DNA of 64,000 nucleotides from Ligula intestinalis (GCA_036362985.1 JAYGXS010000004.1:65906721-65970720); one strand, 5' to 3'; shown: positions 44,830-56,669, counted from the first letter of the stretch. Notes: a model not told the origin generated them from the sequence alone. Made by a program: numbers and translations.

Positions 44830-45840
44830 TATTGGCTATTGTGCAGCCTTATCCCGCGACATTTCGGTCACGTCGGGATGCCGACTTTTGAACGAGCTTT
44901 TTTTGACTGGCTACGAAAATTGTACGCTGTAAAAAGTGGGTGAATAAGAAGTAAACAATTTTTCCACTGGTAATTAATTAAAACAATTTTTATATAAAAA
45001 TGCACAAAGATATCATTCCTTCTCCTCGTTTAGCAGAAAATCACGTCTTCTTCAAATTTTGGACTTAAACAAAAGGTATTTTTCAGTTCAAAAAAGTTTC
45101 TAATTATGAGATTTTTGTAAACCATTCAATTTGTTAATGTTCCCTATAAAGTATCCAACATGATTCATCACCAGCGCAAAGTGTTATGGGCGCTATGCTA
45201 GCCCTTCGCAAAACGTGAAGCAATGTGTGATTTTTATTTCTGCCAACAGTCCCCAGCTGGATCCTATAGAAAAGCTGCAAAGTGCTGCAAGCGAATTCCC
45301 AAGCAGATGCCGCAACCAAGCCATATTATGAACCTTCCCAGCAGCGAAAGTTTGGGTGTCATTCTTAACCAACCCGGTCCTGCACGCCGAAGGTAAGGAT
45401 AGGCTACCAGCCCAGACCACTTCTATGTGCATCTACTCATTTACTTGCTCCTGTGGAGCAGGCTTTATCGGTCGCACGAATCGGCGCTTATCCAAAAGAA
45501 TACGGGAGCACCTCCCTGCATAGCAGAAGCATCAACAACTCCATCCTTGCCCGCTTGGTTGACTCCGGACATCGTGCCGGATTTTATCGAAAGCTACATA
45601 TGCTCGACAAATATGCCTCTGAATTCTCTGATGAGCAATTTTGCAACTTCAATTATATACCTCGAAGAAGGCGAAATTCCAATGCCTATTTTCTACAATT
45701 TTATATCAATTGAAAATAAAGGAAAAAATGTATGCTCCTTGAGGAGCGATTTTTTTTGTCGAGTATGCTTTCTGCAGGTGGTTAGAAAGGGGCTTGTTCG
45801 AAAGCCCAAATAGCAATGTGACTGAAATGTCAGCATTATG
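44830..45840. mobile_element. Foldback element E8 split by a PLE fragment
   Basis: 44860-45180 is an E left arm (GGTCACGTCGGGATGCCGAC, CTCGTTTAGCAGAAAATCACG). A short right-arm piece is at about 45765-45840 (TGGTTAGAAAGGGGCTTGTTCG, TGACTGAAATG). Between them sits the lineage A endonuclease fragment 45335-45710, which looks like a later insertion. Confidence 0.5.
45335..45710 (+). pseudogene. GIY-YIG endonuclease fragment (PLE lineage A, copy 5)
   Basis: The frame from about 45332 reads FPAAKVWVSFLTNPVLHAEG, KDRLPAQTTSMCIYSFTCSC, GAGFIGRTNRRLSKRIREHL and PA, then a stop. The linker ahead of the domain (V.VSFLTNPVL...GKDRLP) is better kept here than in other copies. The FIGRT motif is YIGRT elsewhere. 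After the stop, pieces of the SGHR region continue in another frame (LVDSGHRAGFYRKL). Frameshifted and truncated. Confidence 0.75.
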
Positions 45841-45849
45841 ATCCTACTG

Positions 45850-48650
45850 AAATAGTTTGTTGGAATCGAAATCACATCTCAGGATTTCGATCGAAATTTC
45901 ATGAGATAAAAAATCTACTATGTGATACTTTTTCCAGGTCAACATCGAGATTATAATTTTCGGCGATGAACTGCAGACAGTTAGATATCGGGGATTTTGG
46001 CACACTGGCTGCGTAAGCGTTTCGTATGTTGTCCAGGTTAACTGCCTAATTGTGTTATCTTGTGTTTCTCTGGACGAAGCCTTCACTTTAACAGATTTGA
46101 CCTAGAGTAAAATTCGGCGTGTCGTTTACCTGTGTTGTGTAGCTCAAAAACAGTCCTTTTTGATGACTGTGAAGCGCTCGAGGTTAGGCAGTTCATTGAC
46201 TTCATCCTTCAAATAGATGACCAATCATTTCCTTTGATCATCTTATCCTTTTTTGTTGCTCCAGTTGCTTTGTCAAATCTCTGTCCTTGTTTGTCCGGTC
46301 TAACGAACTGAATATCCATTTGAGCGTAAAGGGCAAAGATGGAACCAAAGGGAGGCAGTAAGTACATATTGAAACCTATTCAGTAGCCTGCTCGTGGCGA
46401 AAAAACGAAAAGTGTACTTGTTTCATCTTATTTGACTTCTCTGACTTTATATTCAGCAGTCGCGCGTACGTCAAACCCAATGATAATAGCTATTAAGGCA
46501 GTACGGTTCTATTCAGCAACATAGCAAAGGATAAACAGTGTACAAACCTCAACCAATGGATACATAAAGTCAAGAACGACGGGAGTCAGCCAAATCGCCT
46601 GACTCTATATAAGGGAACAACACAAGTTCAACAACAACGCCACGCAGGGCGAAAACAGCCTTGGGAGAGTGTGTGCATGTTAGTGGGAGAGGGGGCTTGG
46701 CTCTGCTTTTATACTAACTTAGGAGGCAATAAATGCGGCATCAGGACTGGTCTGAAACACCAGCACGAAAGGGGAGTTCGTGTACAGAGGCCCATAATTG
46801 TCTCCGAAAAAAAAGAGGGGGAGGTCAGGAAGGGGGGGGAGGGGGGGGGGGAACAGATGACTCTCCGTCAAAAAGTCATTCCACGGGTCTACATCTCGGG
46901 TGGGCGAAACATTTGTGTCTTTGGGGGGGGGGGGGGGGGGAACGAAGGCAATGTGGGAAAAGGGGATTAAAAAGCAAGGAAGCCGAACGGGGTGTGGGGA
47001 CAGTATTCAAATACCACTTGGCTGGGGGGAGCGCTATTGGCACCAGTGTGTATTCTACTGAAAACTACAAGGTCAGCTGGTGGGAGAGCGACAGCATTCA
47101 TGGAGGAGGGGAACAGCCCTTCATAGGACGGAAACAATTATAGTAGATCTGACAGGAAGTCAATGGGAATGGACGTGGAGAATTTCAAACTTGTTTAGGT
47201 GAAAATAACAGTTCTTGCTGCTTTTCTGATCACTCAAAGCAAACACGTCAGAAGGTCAATAAACTTGTGATAGCCCCAGCAGATAACTTAGAGAGGCCTG
47301 GACTTCTGATGAGTACTCAGAAGATCGTGAGGCTGATCTGCAACATGCGTATTGAGCCCTAATAGTGCATTTACAAATAGTGCGCAGGTTGTTCCAGAGA
47401 CTGCACCTACTGCAGTTTTGTTGCTGTTTGCTTCACATCGGCTGACCAAGCCTTCTGCTTTTCTGAATGTCCTGATGCATAACTTTGTCGGGTGATCGGG
47501 TTTTCAACCTTTTCTTTGGAGCATTGCTCCGCTGGGAGGCGACTGTTGGGCTCTATTCACCTCTTGCGGGTTTTTACAAAATAAATGTGCCCCCTCTGGA
47601 CTCAGGAACATCGTGCGTTTCCTAAATAGCGAGCATAATTTACCCCAAATGAAACAGTCTGCACGGCAAACCCTCTTAAATACCTTTTAGCAATACACAC
47701 ATAATCAAAAGGCATGGTTAAAGCCATTTTTGCCACCTCATTTCTAAATAAGCTTCTGTTCGCTGTAGTACCCCCACTCTATCTGCAAATTAGGGTTGAC
47801 CTGGACAATTCACTGACCGCACAGGGAGATTTAGTGGGTTTATGATTGCTGAGTCAGTGTTCGTGCGGTTTTAAGAGTCCTAGGTTTAAAGGGAAAGAAG
47901 AAAGTTCAAAACGGATTTTCGAGAATGGGACCCTAGTCAGCAATGTATTATCAGGATTTTAGAGGTTCGACTAGGTAAAAGTCCCACTTTACCATATTTA
48001 CATCGAAAAGATTCAAAGGAGAGAAATATGGCTCCTGTCAGCGTCGAACTGTGGATTCAGATACTTATCGCCTTCTCGGCTTTGCCTGTGAAGATTGAAT
48101 AACTATTTACAGTTAGCATCGGTTAAGAATCCTTTATTATTAAAAGCAAAGGTTCTGCTCTTGTGGTCACATATAAATGGTGGATATTGAGGCACAGTGG
48201 GGGAAATAAAGGTGCATAAGCCATTTAGGAATTTAAAGAACCCAGTTATTTGATAACTTACGCTTACAAAGAGTGTCACTGGCTGCGTTCATATTTGTCT
48301 AAAACAGCATGTGAGTGAGAGAGTTAAGTTTGTTTTTGAAGTTTCAGTAGCGGCGAAAAAACACTGCAATGGCCATTTCGGAGTCAGTTACCGTCACGCG
48401 CGAGCGCTGCTCCAGCCGCAAGATGCGGATTGGAAATTCGGCAAGCGCCCTTCAGTAATCGCGATGGATCGATACACATCACTGCTATGTGAGGGATTAT
48501 CATCACAGAATTCAGCCTGAGATCATAGTCAGAACAATCGGATCCGGGGAGAGAGAAATGTCGGTCGCCGCAGTTAAGCTCTAGGGGCTACTTCTTCATT
48601 CCTTTTAATTTTTACTAAACATCCAGCAACCGAGGTACCCGCTGAAATAC
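45850..48650. other. No gene recognised; long G runs
   Basis: G runs at about 46829-46850 and 46923-46940 (18 G) could form quadruplexes and give spurious Gly-rich ORFs (46671-47143). Otherwise unique-looking sequence without conserved exons. Confidence 0.45.
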
Positions 48651-48689
48651 CACGACCTATGTCCGGTGCTCTGACATCATCTGGAAATC

Positions 48690-49100
48690 TGATGATGTTT
48701 AGAATGTTGTAACTGTGGCCAAAACTGCCATATCACCGTCTAATTACGCCTTGTATGAGCCCCCCCCCAAAGAAGAACACGACAAAAAAGTTCACCAAAG
48801 TAGAAGTCGTTGTACAAACTTAGTATATTATACATAAGCAAGCGAATGCATACAGATTGGACCAATGAGATTAGGGTCTCAAGTAAGACACGACACCATT
48901 GGCCTTGTGACTCATGCAGCTGGCGCGTTAGAGTCCTATGCGCGTCGTTAGATGCACTCTGTGTGGGTGGACCGGATGTCTGGCGAGCGAACGACTCATC
49001 GGAGCGGCGTGCACTTTGTGTAGGCAGGCCAGTCGTTTGGCGGGCGAACTACTCAACAGAGTGGCGTGCACACACACTTAAGCCGGGCCCTAACAGAGAA
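48690..49100 (+). repeat. Repeat I, copy 2, with internal duplication
   Basis: It matches 35940-36340. In addition it carries an internal tandem duplication: GTGGGTGGACCGGATGTCTGG...GTGCACTTTGTG is followed by a related GGCAGGCCAGTCGTTTGG...GTGCAC unit about 60 bases on. Confidence 0.6.
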
Positions 49101-49899
49101 AACTGTCAAATAGCAAAATTCCGTATGTATTAGTACTAAAATTTGAGGTTATGTGGATAAGTCACACCGCTATCGATTAATAAGGAGTAATTGAATAAAC
49201 CTTAACAAAGTCGATCTTCCAGGCCCGGTTACTTAGGAGGAAGGCCAGAGTGGTTGGAACATTATATGCTGTAGAGAAGGATTGACGAATAGTTAGGAGG
49301 CAGTTGCCACTCAGTCCGGCATGGCGTTCGATCATGAGGGCTGTGTGAGTGCGCGGGGTCATCACAGCGTCCAACGACACTGTCTGCGTCCGCTCCCTGT
49401 CGGGGCGGATTGCGGTCTGTCCGACAGCGCGGGAATTGTCACAAGGGCCCAGAATGGACTTTGTGTGAGGCAGCCGCAGAGTTTTCGCACATGTGCACTG
49501 ATACGAGAGGCCGAAGGTCGGATCGTTCGCGCATACTGACTGGCGTTGATGCAGGTTGCAGCAATGGTGGTGAGGCAATCGGCTGACTCACGTGACCGTC
49601 TGCGTGACGTGACGCGTCAGGGGGAGATAGGGCTAGAGCCACTACAGCGATTTCCACTAATTATTAGATTTTATGGTATTTCCACAAGTAACATGTTTGG
49701 TTACTGGGAGGTTGTTGCTGTTGGGCTGGAGCCTGCACAATGCGGTGGTCCACAACGGGCAACTTTCTCACGACATGGTGCCAAGACCGCACGCCATAAC
49801 GCTAAGGACGCGCGCAGAGACGACACGGTGAGACGGTGTGAGCATGGACCAATCACGAATGCTACCCCTTAATCCACCTCCATTAACACGTAGCTGGAC

Positions 49900-49907
49900 T
49901 ATAAAAA
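49900..49907 (+). promoter_or_regulatory. TATA box in unit D
   Basis: TATAAAAA, about 50 bases after a CCAAT motif and about 39 bases before the hammerhead-like remnant. Spacing is compatible with an RNA polymerase II promoter; not tested. Confidence 0.4.
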
Positions 49908-49938
49908 CATGCAAGTGCTTGCTGCTCTCTCATTTTCT

Positions 49939-49968
49939 CTGACCATCGCCTCTTGTAGGAAGCCGAGA
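49939..49968 (+). ncRNA. Decayed hammerhead-like motif in unit D
   Basis: CTGACCA...GAGA replaces CTGATGA...GAAA. The following GCTCAGTCTAATACAATTGC and CCCAGTGATCGC keep the layout of lineage C and B ends. Probably inactive. Confidence 0.4.
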
Positions 49969-50239
49969 GCTCAGTCTAATACAATTGCTGTCCCAGTGAT
50001 CGCGCCTTTGTTTTATTTAAAGCGGAAGAGTAAATATTTCGCTGAAGGGCAGAGTCCGAGGAATTACACTGCTAGGGCACTTTTTTGCTAGATCGGAACA
50101 GTTCCAACGCCTATTTCCTCATTCCCATCCACTCATTTGAAGTACTTTGGTTCGCGAGTTCATACAAACGATAAGAAAATAACGATCATATTGTAGTCAT
50201 TAGGTCCACAGTAAGTGCACTTGTGTACGCCTGTCGTGA

Positions 50240-50535
50240 CTAGCTCAAGTCGAAGTGCATTTGTGAACGTTTGCTGCTTCCGGCCTTTGGACCAGCCAAT
50301 CACAGGCTGAATCACATAGGACCGCATGTGACGACTGCCGAGCCGACATCACTTCAGGCGCCATCTGCTGGCTCGTGGTTGTGCGGTCGCCTGACAGTCA
50401 ATTTCCTACTGCCTATTCTCCCATTCTTTCAGTACAGAATTAACTCTTCCTACCACGCTGACCCCCCATGACTTGCCTTCGCCTAAAGGGTCGGGCCTGA
50501 AGACCGCAGTTGCTAGGGTTTAACTTATTTAATCC
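50240..50535 (-). repeat. LTR-like unit D, minus-strand partial copy
   Basis: On the minus strand it opens AAGTTAAACCCTAGCAACTGC, GGTCTTCAGGCCCGACC, then GTGGTAGGAAGAGTTAATTC and a CCAAT-type GATTGGCTGGTCC. It lies head to head with nothing recognisable. Confidence 0.55.
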
Positions 50536-50539
50536 CCTG

Positions 50540-51225
50540 TGGCAGTATTTACACAGTCGAGCACCAAAAAAGCGGGGAGGTGGTTGTTCCAGCCCTCTGA
50601 CTCATGCGTGAATGCTCTGGATGCGGGAGTCTATTGAACTTCTGAGGCCGTGTAAAGTCCCTCTTCCTATAATTGCTAAAGTGCAGTTTGAGGTAATTGG
50701 AAAAATGCGGTCTAACCTGGACGTCCGTTTGTATTGGAAGAGGCCTGGGGGACATACAAATATGGGTAAATTTGGGTAAATTGAAATCTGACCAGATAAT
50801 CAACGAGCTCCCCAGACCTGTAACAAGCAGTAAAAATCAACTCTGTCACCTTATTATTCGAATTTTTCATGTAATTTATAAATGAATGAGTTACGATGTT
50901 GTCTTTCAGGCCTTTGCGACTTAAGAATTCGGCCTCCGATCGTTCTTCTCCCTTCCACCTAAGTTAGCATCGAATTCATGCAATACATTAACATATATTC
51001 ATATCTTAAGGCTCGAGTACGGCTAAACTTACACTACGACCGAGCCCCCAAGGGCAATCCGAGTCCCCCTGGCCTTTGGTAATGGGCAGCGACTCAAATA
51101 ACACGGATCATTACCACAGTTACATCCAACATCGCCAGCTCTTGAGTTAATTGCATGTCTCTAACGAACAGAGAAACCATTAAACGTACCGGTACCCATC
51201 TTACTTAAGGTAAAATAAAAGTTAA
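50540..51225. other. No feature recognised
   Basis: No conserved ORF or repeat recognised before E7. Confidence 0.4.
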
Positions 51226-51231
51226 AGACAA

Positions 51232-51884
51232 CAGTATGACTCAGAATTCGTGCAATATGCCGACATTTGCAAAAGATTGATACTCACTCGCTAATCGGCA
51301 CTGAGTAAGTTGTAGCACTGATAATCGTGTAGCCTATGCTCAAGTCATTTCAGGCACGATAGGATGCCGGCTTTTTAACTAGCTTCCGTCTGACCGCTAA
51401 AAAAGTACGTAATGTAAAAATGGCTGCTTGAATGGCAAAATGAATTTTTCCTTAAACGGGATGTACCCAGCGCGCACTTTGTAAACCTTGAATTCAGATG
51501 TAGCAGTCGGCGATTGAGAAACTTTTAAAAACCGAAAGGTAACCTTTCTTTGAGTATAAAATTTAAAGAGGGCGTTATTTTCCACCAAACGAGTACAAGA
51601 ATGAACTTTTTATGCATGTTCTCCATAGAATATATTGCAATTTATGATGGCAGTCAAAATCAATGATACAAATGCATACTACTTAAGAAGCCATTTTAAC
51701 AGTACAAAGTCTTTGTTAGCAGTCAGAAGGAAGCTAGTTAAAAAGCCGGCATCCTATAGTGACTGAAATGACCTGAGAATAGGCTACACGATTATCAGTA
51801 TTACATTTTACTTAATGCCGATTAGCGAGTGACTATCAATCTTTCGTAAATGTTGGCATGCTGCACGAATTCTAGGTCGTATTG
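51232..51884. mobile_element. Foldback element E7, short form
   Basis: 653 bp, starting CAGTATGACTCAGAATTCG and ending CGAATTCTAGGTCGTATTG with TA after it (51885-51886). The E arm motifs are clear on both sides (GGATGCCGGCTTTTTAACTA; AAAAAGCCGGCATCCTATAG). Compared with E4 and E5 the middle of the left arm is deleted. Confidence 0.8.
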
Positions 51885-51889
51885 TATAC

Positions 51890-52680
51890 TAGACATGCCA
51901 ACACTTTAGAAAGTCAAACTTTCGTTGCCGATCTGACTTTCGTCCATCTTGTAACTTAAAGGTTGCTAAATTTTTCTGCATTAAGTTCACTGCACACATA
52001 CAGCGCATACAATCGCACACATCGGTGCATAAGAAAGCTGGAATCTCAACTCAGTAGGCCTCTGCAAGATTAATGATCCACCGCAAGGTTTCCCTTAGCG
52101 GTCTGTGTATACCTGGGTGGTACGCGCGAATTCCATTGGCGACAACTTTTGAAACGCCCTAAAGTCATGAACAGGAGCAAGGCAAGCCTGGCAAGCTGGA
52201 GGGAGTTATGGCAGGAATGCACGTGTCGGGACGTAGGAATTCCCGCGCCATCGTGCCATTCCATTAAATCGAAGACGGAACAACAGTCCTAGAAGGAGTC
52301 AAAAGGCAGCACGAAACACGACTGATAATGTCCTTCGCGGACGCAGATGTGAACACCGCGCCTACCGTAGATGGCTCGATAGATTGTGCACTCGGCCACC
52401 AACGCCATCGGGGCAGTTTTGTAGTACGACTGGGCGACCACAGGGAAGAAAGAATGCCGAAAATAGGGTGAGAGAGCGCAAGGTAATGTCGCTCCCAGAG
52501 AAGTCAAGCGCTTTTAGTGAGTACATAGCAGGACATTGGACTACCAGACCGTGAGAACTTAGGCGTGTGCGTTAGTGGCGTCATCTTCACTTCGATCCCC
52601 GACGGTTCAGTAGTTATAATGCAACAGATGTGTGAAAAAAACAACAACAGAAAGCGGCATTGTGGATAGGGCTGTCTGAT
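51890..52680. other. No gene recognised
   Basis: Short ORFs on both strands without family resemblance. Confidence 0.4.
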
Positions 52681-52684
52681 CTAT

Positions 52685-53180
52685 TTACTTTATCGAGGGG
52701 ATTAAGGTTAATAAGTTTAACCGTAACAGTCGCGATCTTCCAGGCCCGGTTCCTTGGGAGAATAGAAGTCATGGGGAGACCAGAGTAGAAGGAACTGTAT
52801 ATTCTGTACATAAGGATAGGAGAATAATTAGGAGGAAGTTGCTACTCGGTTCGACATGGCTTTCGATCGTGAGGACCCTGTGAGAGCGCGGGGTCTTCAC
52901 AGCGGCCAACGGCACTGCCTGCCTCTACTTCCTGTCAGGGCGGATTCCGGAGTGTCCATCAGCGCGGGAATTTTCACAAATGCCAGGAGTGGGCTTTGTT
53001 TGCGTCAGCCTCGGAGCGATGATTGGTTCGACCATTCTGGAGTGCGTATGTGCGCCCCAGTCGCGCGAGGGCAAAAGTTGCGCATCACATGCGGGCGTGG
53101 GCCATTGCGATGGATCGAGCGCGACTGGGTGACCAAGATTGCAATTACGTGACCTCATCTCGGGCATCTCTCGTGAGGAG
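52685..53180 (+). repeat. LTR-like unit D, 5' part
   Basis: AAGGTTAATAAGTTTAACCG, GCGATCTTCCAGGCCCGGTT and CCAGAGTAGAAGGAACTGT align with 49195 and 59650. The copy continues through TTTCGATCGTGAGGACC and a CCAAT-type GATGATTGGTTCGACC. The TATA and ribozyme end is not recognised downstream. Confidence 0.6.
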
Positions 53181-53504
53181 AAGTTGGGCTGCAGAAACAC
53201 TACAGATTCGGCCTCTAAAATAAGGCAGTCGCAGGTCTGGTTTGAAGCATCAAGGTTCAAATAGACAAAAGAGAATGAAGAATCGCTCACGCGGAATCTG
53301 TATAACCTTGTAAACGCGTGCAGTGAGTCAGTCCGACCCCGTTTTGGTGCAGCGCATTTACAGCGAAGACTCTTGTGTGAAAGAACAGTAATGCAACGAC
53401 AGCTCGGCCGCCAATTCTGACGAAATTCATCGTATACTCCTGTTATAGTCCAGCTGTTATAACCCAACTACTAGGCAGAGGAAGGCAATAGAGCGCTTCT
53501 AGTG

Positions 53505-54005
53505 ACAACGGTTTTATTCAACAGCAGGCAAAGATAGCGGGGTTTTTAGCTTCTATGCGGCAGCTTATTTATAAGACTGTTGTTTTCCGGAACGTTCCTG
53601 GTGTTTGGTGTGCGAGTGGGTATTCTGGAAACTTCTTGACTGTGTAAATGACCGCACCCTGTTCACCTTTCACTCAATGTCGGGCGTGGCCTACTAAAAC
53701 ACCCAGTCTCGGCTGCGCCCACGGCGGTGCATAACCTCGCGCGGTCCAACCAATCACCGTCAAGACTGCATAACACAAAGACAGCTAACAGTGGCCACTC
53801 GGATGAATGTCGTCAGACATCGCTCCGGACCCAACCCGACTAGGGAACGGACCGCACTAGTCCGACAATCAAATCTCCACCTAACTATTCTCTAATCCTT
53901 CTGTACAGAATACACTGTTCCTACCACTCTGGCCTTTCCAAGACTTCGTTCTCCTCCTGAGATCCCAGCCGTTAGAGTAAACTCTTCCAACTCGACGTTA
54001 GTGCC
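53505..54005 (-). repeat. LTR-like unit D, minus-strand copy
   Basis: On the minus strand: GGCCAGAGTGGTAGGAACAG, TGTATTCTGTACAGAAGG, a CCAAT-type GTGATTGGTTGGACCGC, a TATAAATAA (about 53570) and a final TTGAATAAAACCGTTG similar to the post-ribozyme block. It faces the plus-strand copy at 52685, so D units are again inverted. Confidence 0.6.
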
Positions 54006-54009
54006 ATAA

Positions 54010-54480
54010 AGGCCACAGGTGGCTGACGGGGCGTGACTCTGCATTTAGGCGTTCCCCCAGCGCTCCCCCCTATGTTCGGCCTGTTTTATGGGAGTGCGAC
54101 TCGAATAACGCCTGCCTTGCCCCGATCTGCCCTCCGTGCTGGTCCAGCGCATCTACCACGCGGTCCGGTTGAGGGGCACTGGCAGTGCAACACAGACCCA
54201 TAAACACATCACCCCTCCGGTACTGTAACTCACTATTTCGTTGCCAGACAGTGGCTATCCGAACGCCTTCATAAACTGATGCCGACATGCTCGCCCTGCG
54301 TGGACCCAACCAGAACCAACCCATACGCTTTGGCATGCGCTGCCATACATCAAGGATGCGTCGAAAGCGACCAAGCGCATTGCTGTGGGCCTAGGCGTCG
54401 GAATTGCACACCGTCCCAAGGCTACTATGCGCAGTCGGGTCATGCGAATCAAGGACCAATAAGAGCCCAGTGAGCAGTCG
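54010..54480. other. No gene recognised
   Basis: No conserved frame seen. Overlapping ORFs of 60-90 codons on both strands lack family resemblance. Confidence 0.4.
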
Positions 54481-54485
54481 GGTGT

Positions 54486-54792
54486 AGTCTATCACATACC
54501 ATGTCCAAACTGTCCCCGAAATTACACAGGACAGACAAGACACATACTTGGTTCACGCACACACGAAAGCCGGGGTTACGCTTTATCGCAAGTGGCTGCC
54601 CACACCTACGATACTGGTCCCGAGTTAAACGTCGCAGCTGCCAGCACAATCGCCCACGCTGGCAACAAGATAGGCCGAGAATTGATTGGAACCTGGGCCT
54701 CTGATGCGAACTCAGTCAATCGATTTATCGATCTGGCGCCGGCGTCCATCGCCCTGCGCAGGCATATCCGGACTGATGTCACTGGTGGTTGA
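54486..54792 (+). pseudogene. GIY-YIG endonuclease of PLE (lineage C)
   Basis: Reading across two frames it gives YHIPCPNCPRNYTGQT, then SQVAAHTYDTGPELN, STIAHAGNKIGRELI and WASDANSVNRFIDLAP, ALRRHIRTD. The C..C..NYTGQT start is the YIG strand with the usual paired cysteines; SQVAAHTYDTG and GNK.GRELIE-type blocks follow as in other PLE endonucleases. A frameshift lies between the first and second parts. Downstream is a decayed hammerhead-like end (54824-54858). Confidence 0.75.
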
Positions 54793-54823
54793 TTGGCCCC
54801 TGCCTCCCATAATTGTTGCTTGC

Positions 54824-54858
54824 TTTTCGTGGACTCCAGAAAGGACCCAAAAGCTCAG
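54824..54858 (+). ncRNA. Decayed hammerhead-like end, PLE lineage C
   Basis: TGGACTCCAGAAAGGACCCA then AAAAGCTCAGACGAGCAAAA and TTCCAGTGATC. The CTGATGA box is lost (TTTTCGTGG) and GAAA is now CAAAA, so the motif is recognised only by its alignment with 42208-42237. Confidence 0.45.
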
Positions 54859-55059
54859 ACGAGCAAAATTATGATTCCAGTGATCAAAACGACTTCTCCT
54901 TCTCTATCTACACACATACCTGGGATGCGACCATGTTTCACAATTCAATTGCCTCAAAAAAACTTGGAAAGACAGATGACACCACAGTGCCACTCTCTCA
55001 TGTACGACCAAACGGCCGCCGCACATACCGTGGTCTTCCTAGCGGCCACTAACGACTGA

Positions 55060-55375
55060 GACTGTCGATCATTGAGAGGACAACAACATGAAGGTTTTCC
55101 AAATCAGAGGTTGGCCAAGCTCTTACTGCGAAAACAAGGACACAAAGGACTTTGCAGGCACCTGCTACTAACGGTCTGCTCAGGCCAGTTGTGTCAGTGT
55201 CCGCTGTGGGTCCTCTATTACATGCAGCCAACCGTCGAAATGACGCACTTTGCTTGGCTTCGAGTTCTCCCAGAGATAAGGCGAAGACTCGCAAGAGCAT
55301 GTGGTGAAGCGGATCGGACGCGAGTGACGATCTTAAACAGCAGCCAGTAAGCATACAGCATGCGTTCACGTACTG
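55060..55375. other. No gene recognised despite overlapping ORFs
   Basis: Both strands have open frames of about 90-105 codons. Neither shows domain motifs, a signal or clear splice boundaries, and opposing open frames in GC-richer DNA are common by chance. Confidence 0.4.
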
Positions 55376-55379
55376 TACT

Positions 55380-55570
55380 GATTGCTATATAATTATAGGT
55401 TGTCTTTTTACTTATTCAAAAAAGGAGACGGTGGTTACGAGGTCGTTTACTTCAACTTATCTGAGGTCAAAATTACCGTTCTGAAGTCAGATTTTTATAG
55501 TCCATGGTGAGAAGCGCCGCGCACAACTTCAACTTACAGGTGCAAAAACTTATCTGAAGTCTTGGTTGTG
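55380..55570 (+). repeat. Repeat H fragment
   Basis: GGTGGTTACGAGGTCGTTTAC, TTCAACTTA, TTACCGTTCTGAAGT and CGCGCACAACTTCAACTTAC align with repeat H at 35260-35370 and 62210-62300. Confidence 0.6.
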
Positions 55571-55574
55571 TTCT

Positions 55575-56345
55575 CTTCCAGTTGTTGGATGTGCTTCATG
55601 ACAAAAAACGGAGAAAATCTATGGAAATTCAGGCTACAGAAAAAGTGAATGTAGTTTTATTATTAATAACAGTTTTAGAAGTGCGTCCTTTTGAGAAAGA
55701 ATGCATTTAAAACAGTCCAGACAACTACGCAAACAAATCTCTAATGCTATATTAATAAATACAATAAGTGAAAACATTAAAACGCCCGCTAGTATGTTGG
55801 GCGGTCATACTGCACGTTTATTGGCTAATTCATCCGCCTGCTATTTAGTCCAACCCGGATCGGACGGCATAAGTCAGTTTTTGTGCTGGCGACCACCCAA
55901 GTTGTGAGGCGGATGTTGGCACGCTCCAGTACGCAAGGCTTGGCCGACGAAGGCAATATGAGTCAGTGGTAGTGGCGCTACTCACGGGCAGCCGCAGGAT
56001 AATAACTCAGGCTTCTGTATAGAATTAAACTCACCCATTGCTCTGCCATCCATCGGATTCTGCTACTCAGAACTTGACTTGATCATAGTGATATAAACAA
56101 AGAGTAGGGCGTGTTTTTTGTAGCTCCAAGTTTTCGCTTGACATTTCTTCTGCTGTAGTATGTTGCTGTTTTCTGCCATTTTGAACACTATTATGGTGCC
56201 GGGCCTTCTAAAGGGATTTAAAGAGATGGCTTTCTTTTTGATTTCAAAACTTCACACAATTTTTCAAAATGGATCGAAGTTTCTGATACAGTTCGTCAAG
56301 GCGGAAATTCCAAGGCAATAATTACATCACACCAGGGATCTAATT
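55575..56345. other. No feature recognised
   Basis: No conserved ORF or matched repeat. Confidence 0.4.
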
Positions 56346-56350
56346 TTAGT

Positions 56351-56669
56351 TGTGCAATCCTTTTCTACTGATTGGATCCACTGCCAAACGGTGCTTGCTT
56401 CGCAGGCGAAGTACAATGGCACCCGGTGGAACCTCAGTTACTACGATGGTATCGAGGCCGAATTAAACCGTACAGGGTCCAATGAGTGGTTAAAGTTCAT
56501 CTTTGACCACAAGTATTCATACGAAAAGCAGTTCCCGGCACCCTCAGACTTTGGTAGTCAAGTCCTTGGTGGCGTTTTCGAACAAGTTCAACAATCTGGG
56601 TCTGGCAGTTTTCAAATAAACTGGGTGCGAGCCTACAAATCCCATCAACAAAGCAGACTAAGTCCGTGA
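56351..56669 (+). CDS. Possible terminal exon of an unrecognised protein
   Basis: An open frame of about 105 codons with a balanced, protein-like composition: WIHCQTVLASQAKYNGTRWN, LSYYDGIEAELNR, WLKFIFDHKYSYEKQFPAPS, DFGSQVLGGVFEQVQQ and QINWVRAYK. It is preceded at once by CTAATTTTAG, a good splice acceptor, and ends in TGA at 56667-56669. There is one N-glycosylation-type site (NLS) and one cysteine. The ending is faintly like the last strand of GH16-type jelly-roll enzymes, but this is not enough to name it. No neighbouring exon was found. It could be the last exon of a real gene or a chance frame. Confidence 0.4.

Larger units (their letters stand above)
49195..50010 (+). repeat. LTR-like unit D with TATA box and hammerhead-like end
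   Basis: It opens with GATCTTCCAGGCCCGGTTAC, TTAGGAGGAAGGCCAGAGT and continues through CATGGCGTTCGATCATGAGG. It holds a CCAAT motif (ATGGACCAATCACG, about 49845), a TATA box (TATAAAAA, 49900-49907) and a hammerhead-like remnant at 49939-49968. This order (conserved opening, CCAAT, TATA, ribozyme) looks like a complete flanking repeat of one retroelement family. Confidence 0.6.

Noticed and set aside
46671..47143. Gly-rich ORFs
   Set aside because: Produced by translation of poly-G runs.
52925..53467. 180-codon minus-strand ORF
   Set aside because: Crosses repeat unit D antisense and loses its frame in the other D copies; no recognisable domain.
55049..55369. 106-codon minus-strand ORF with a hydrophobic end
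   Set aside because: Opposed by an equally long plus-strand frame and without motifs or splice boundaries.
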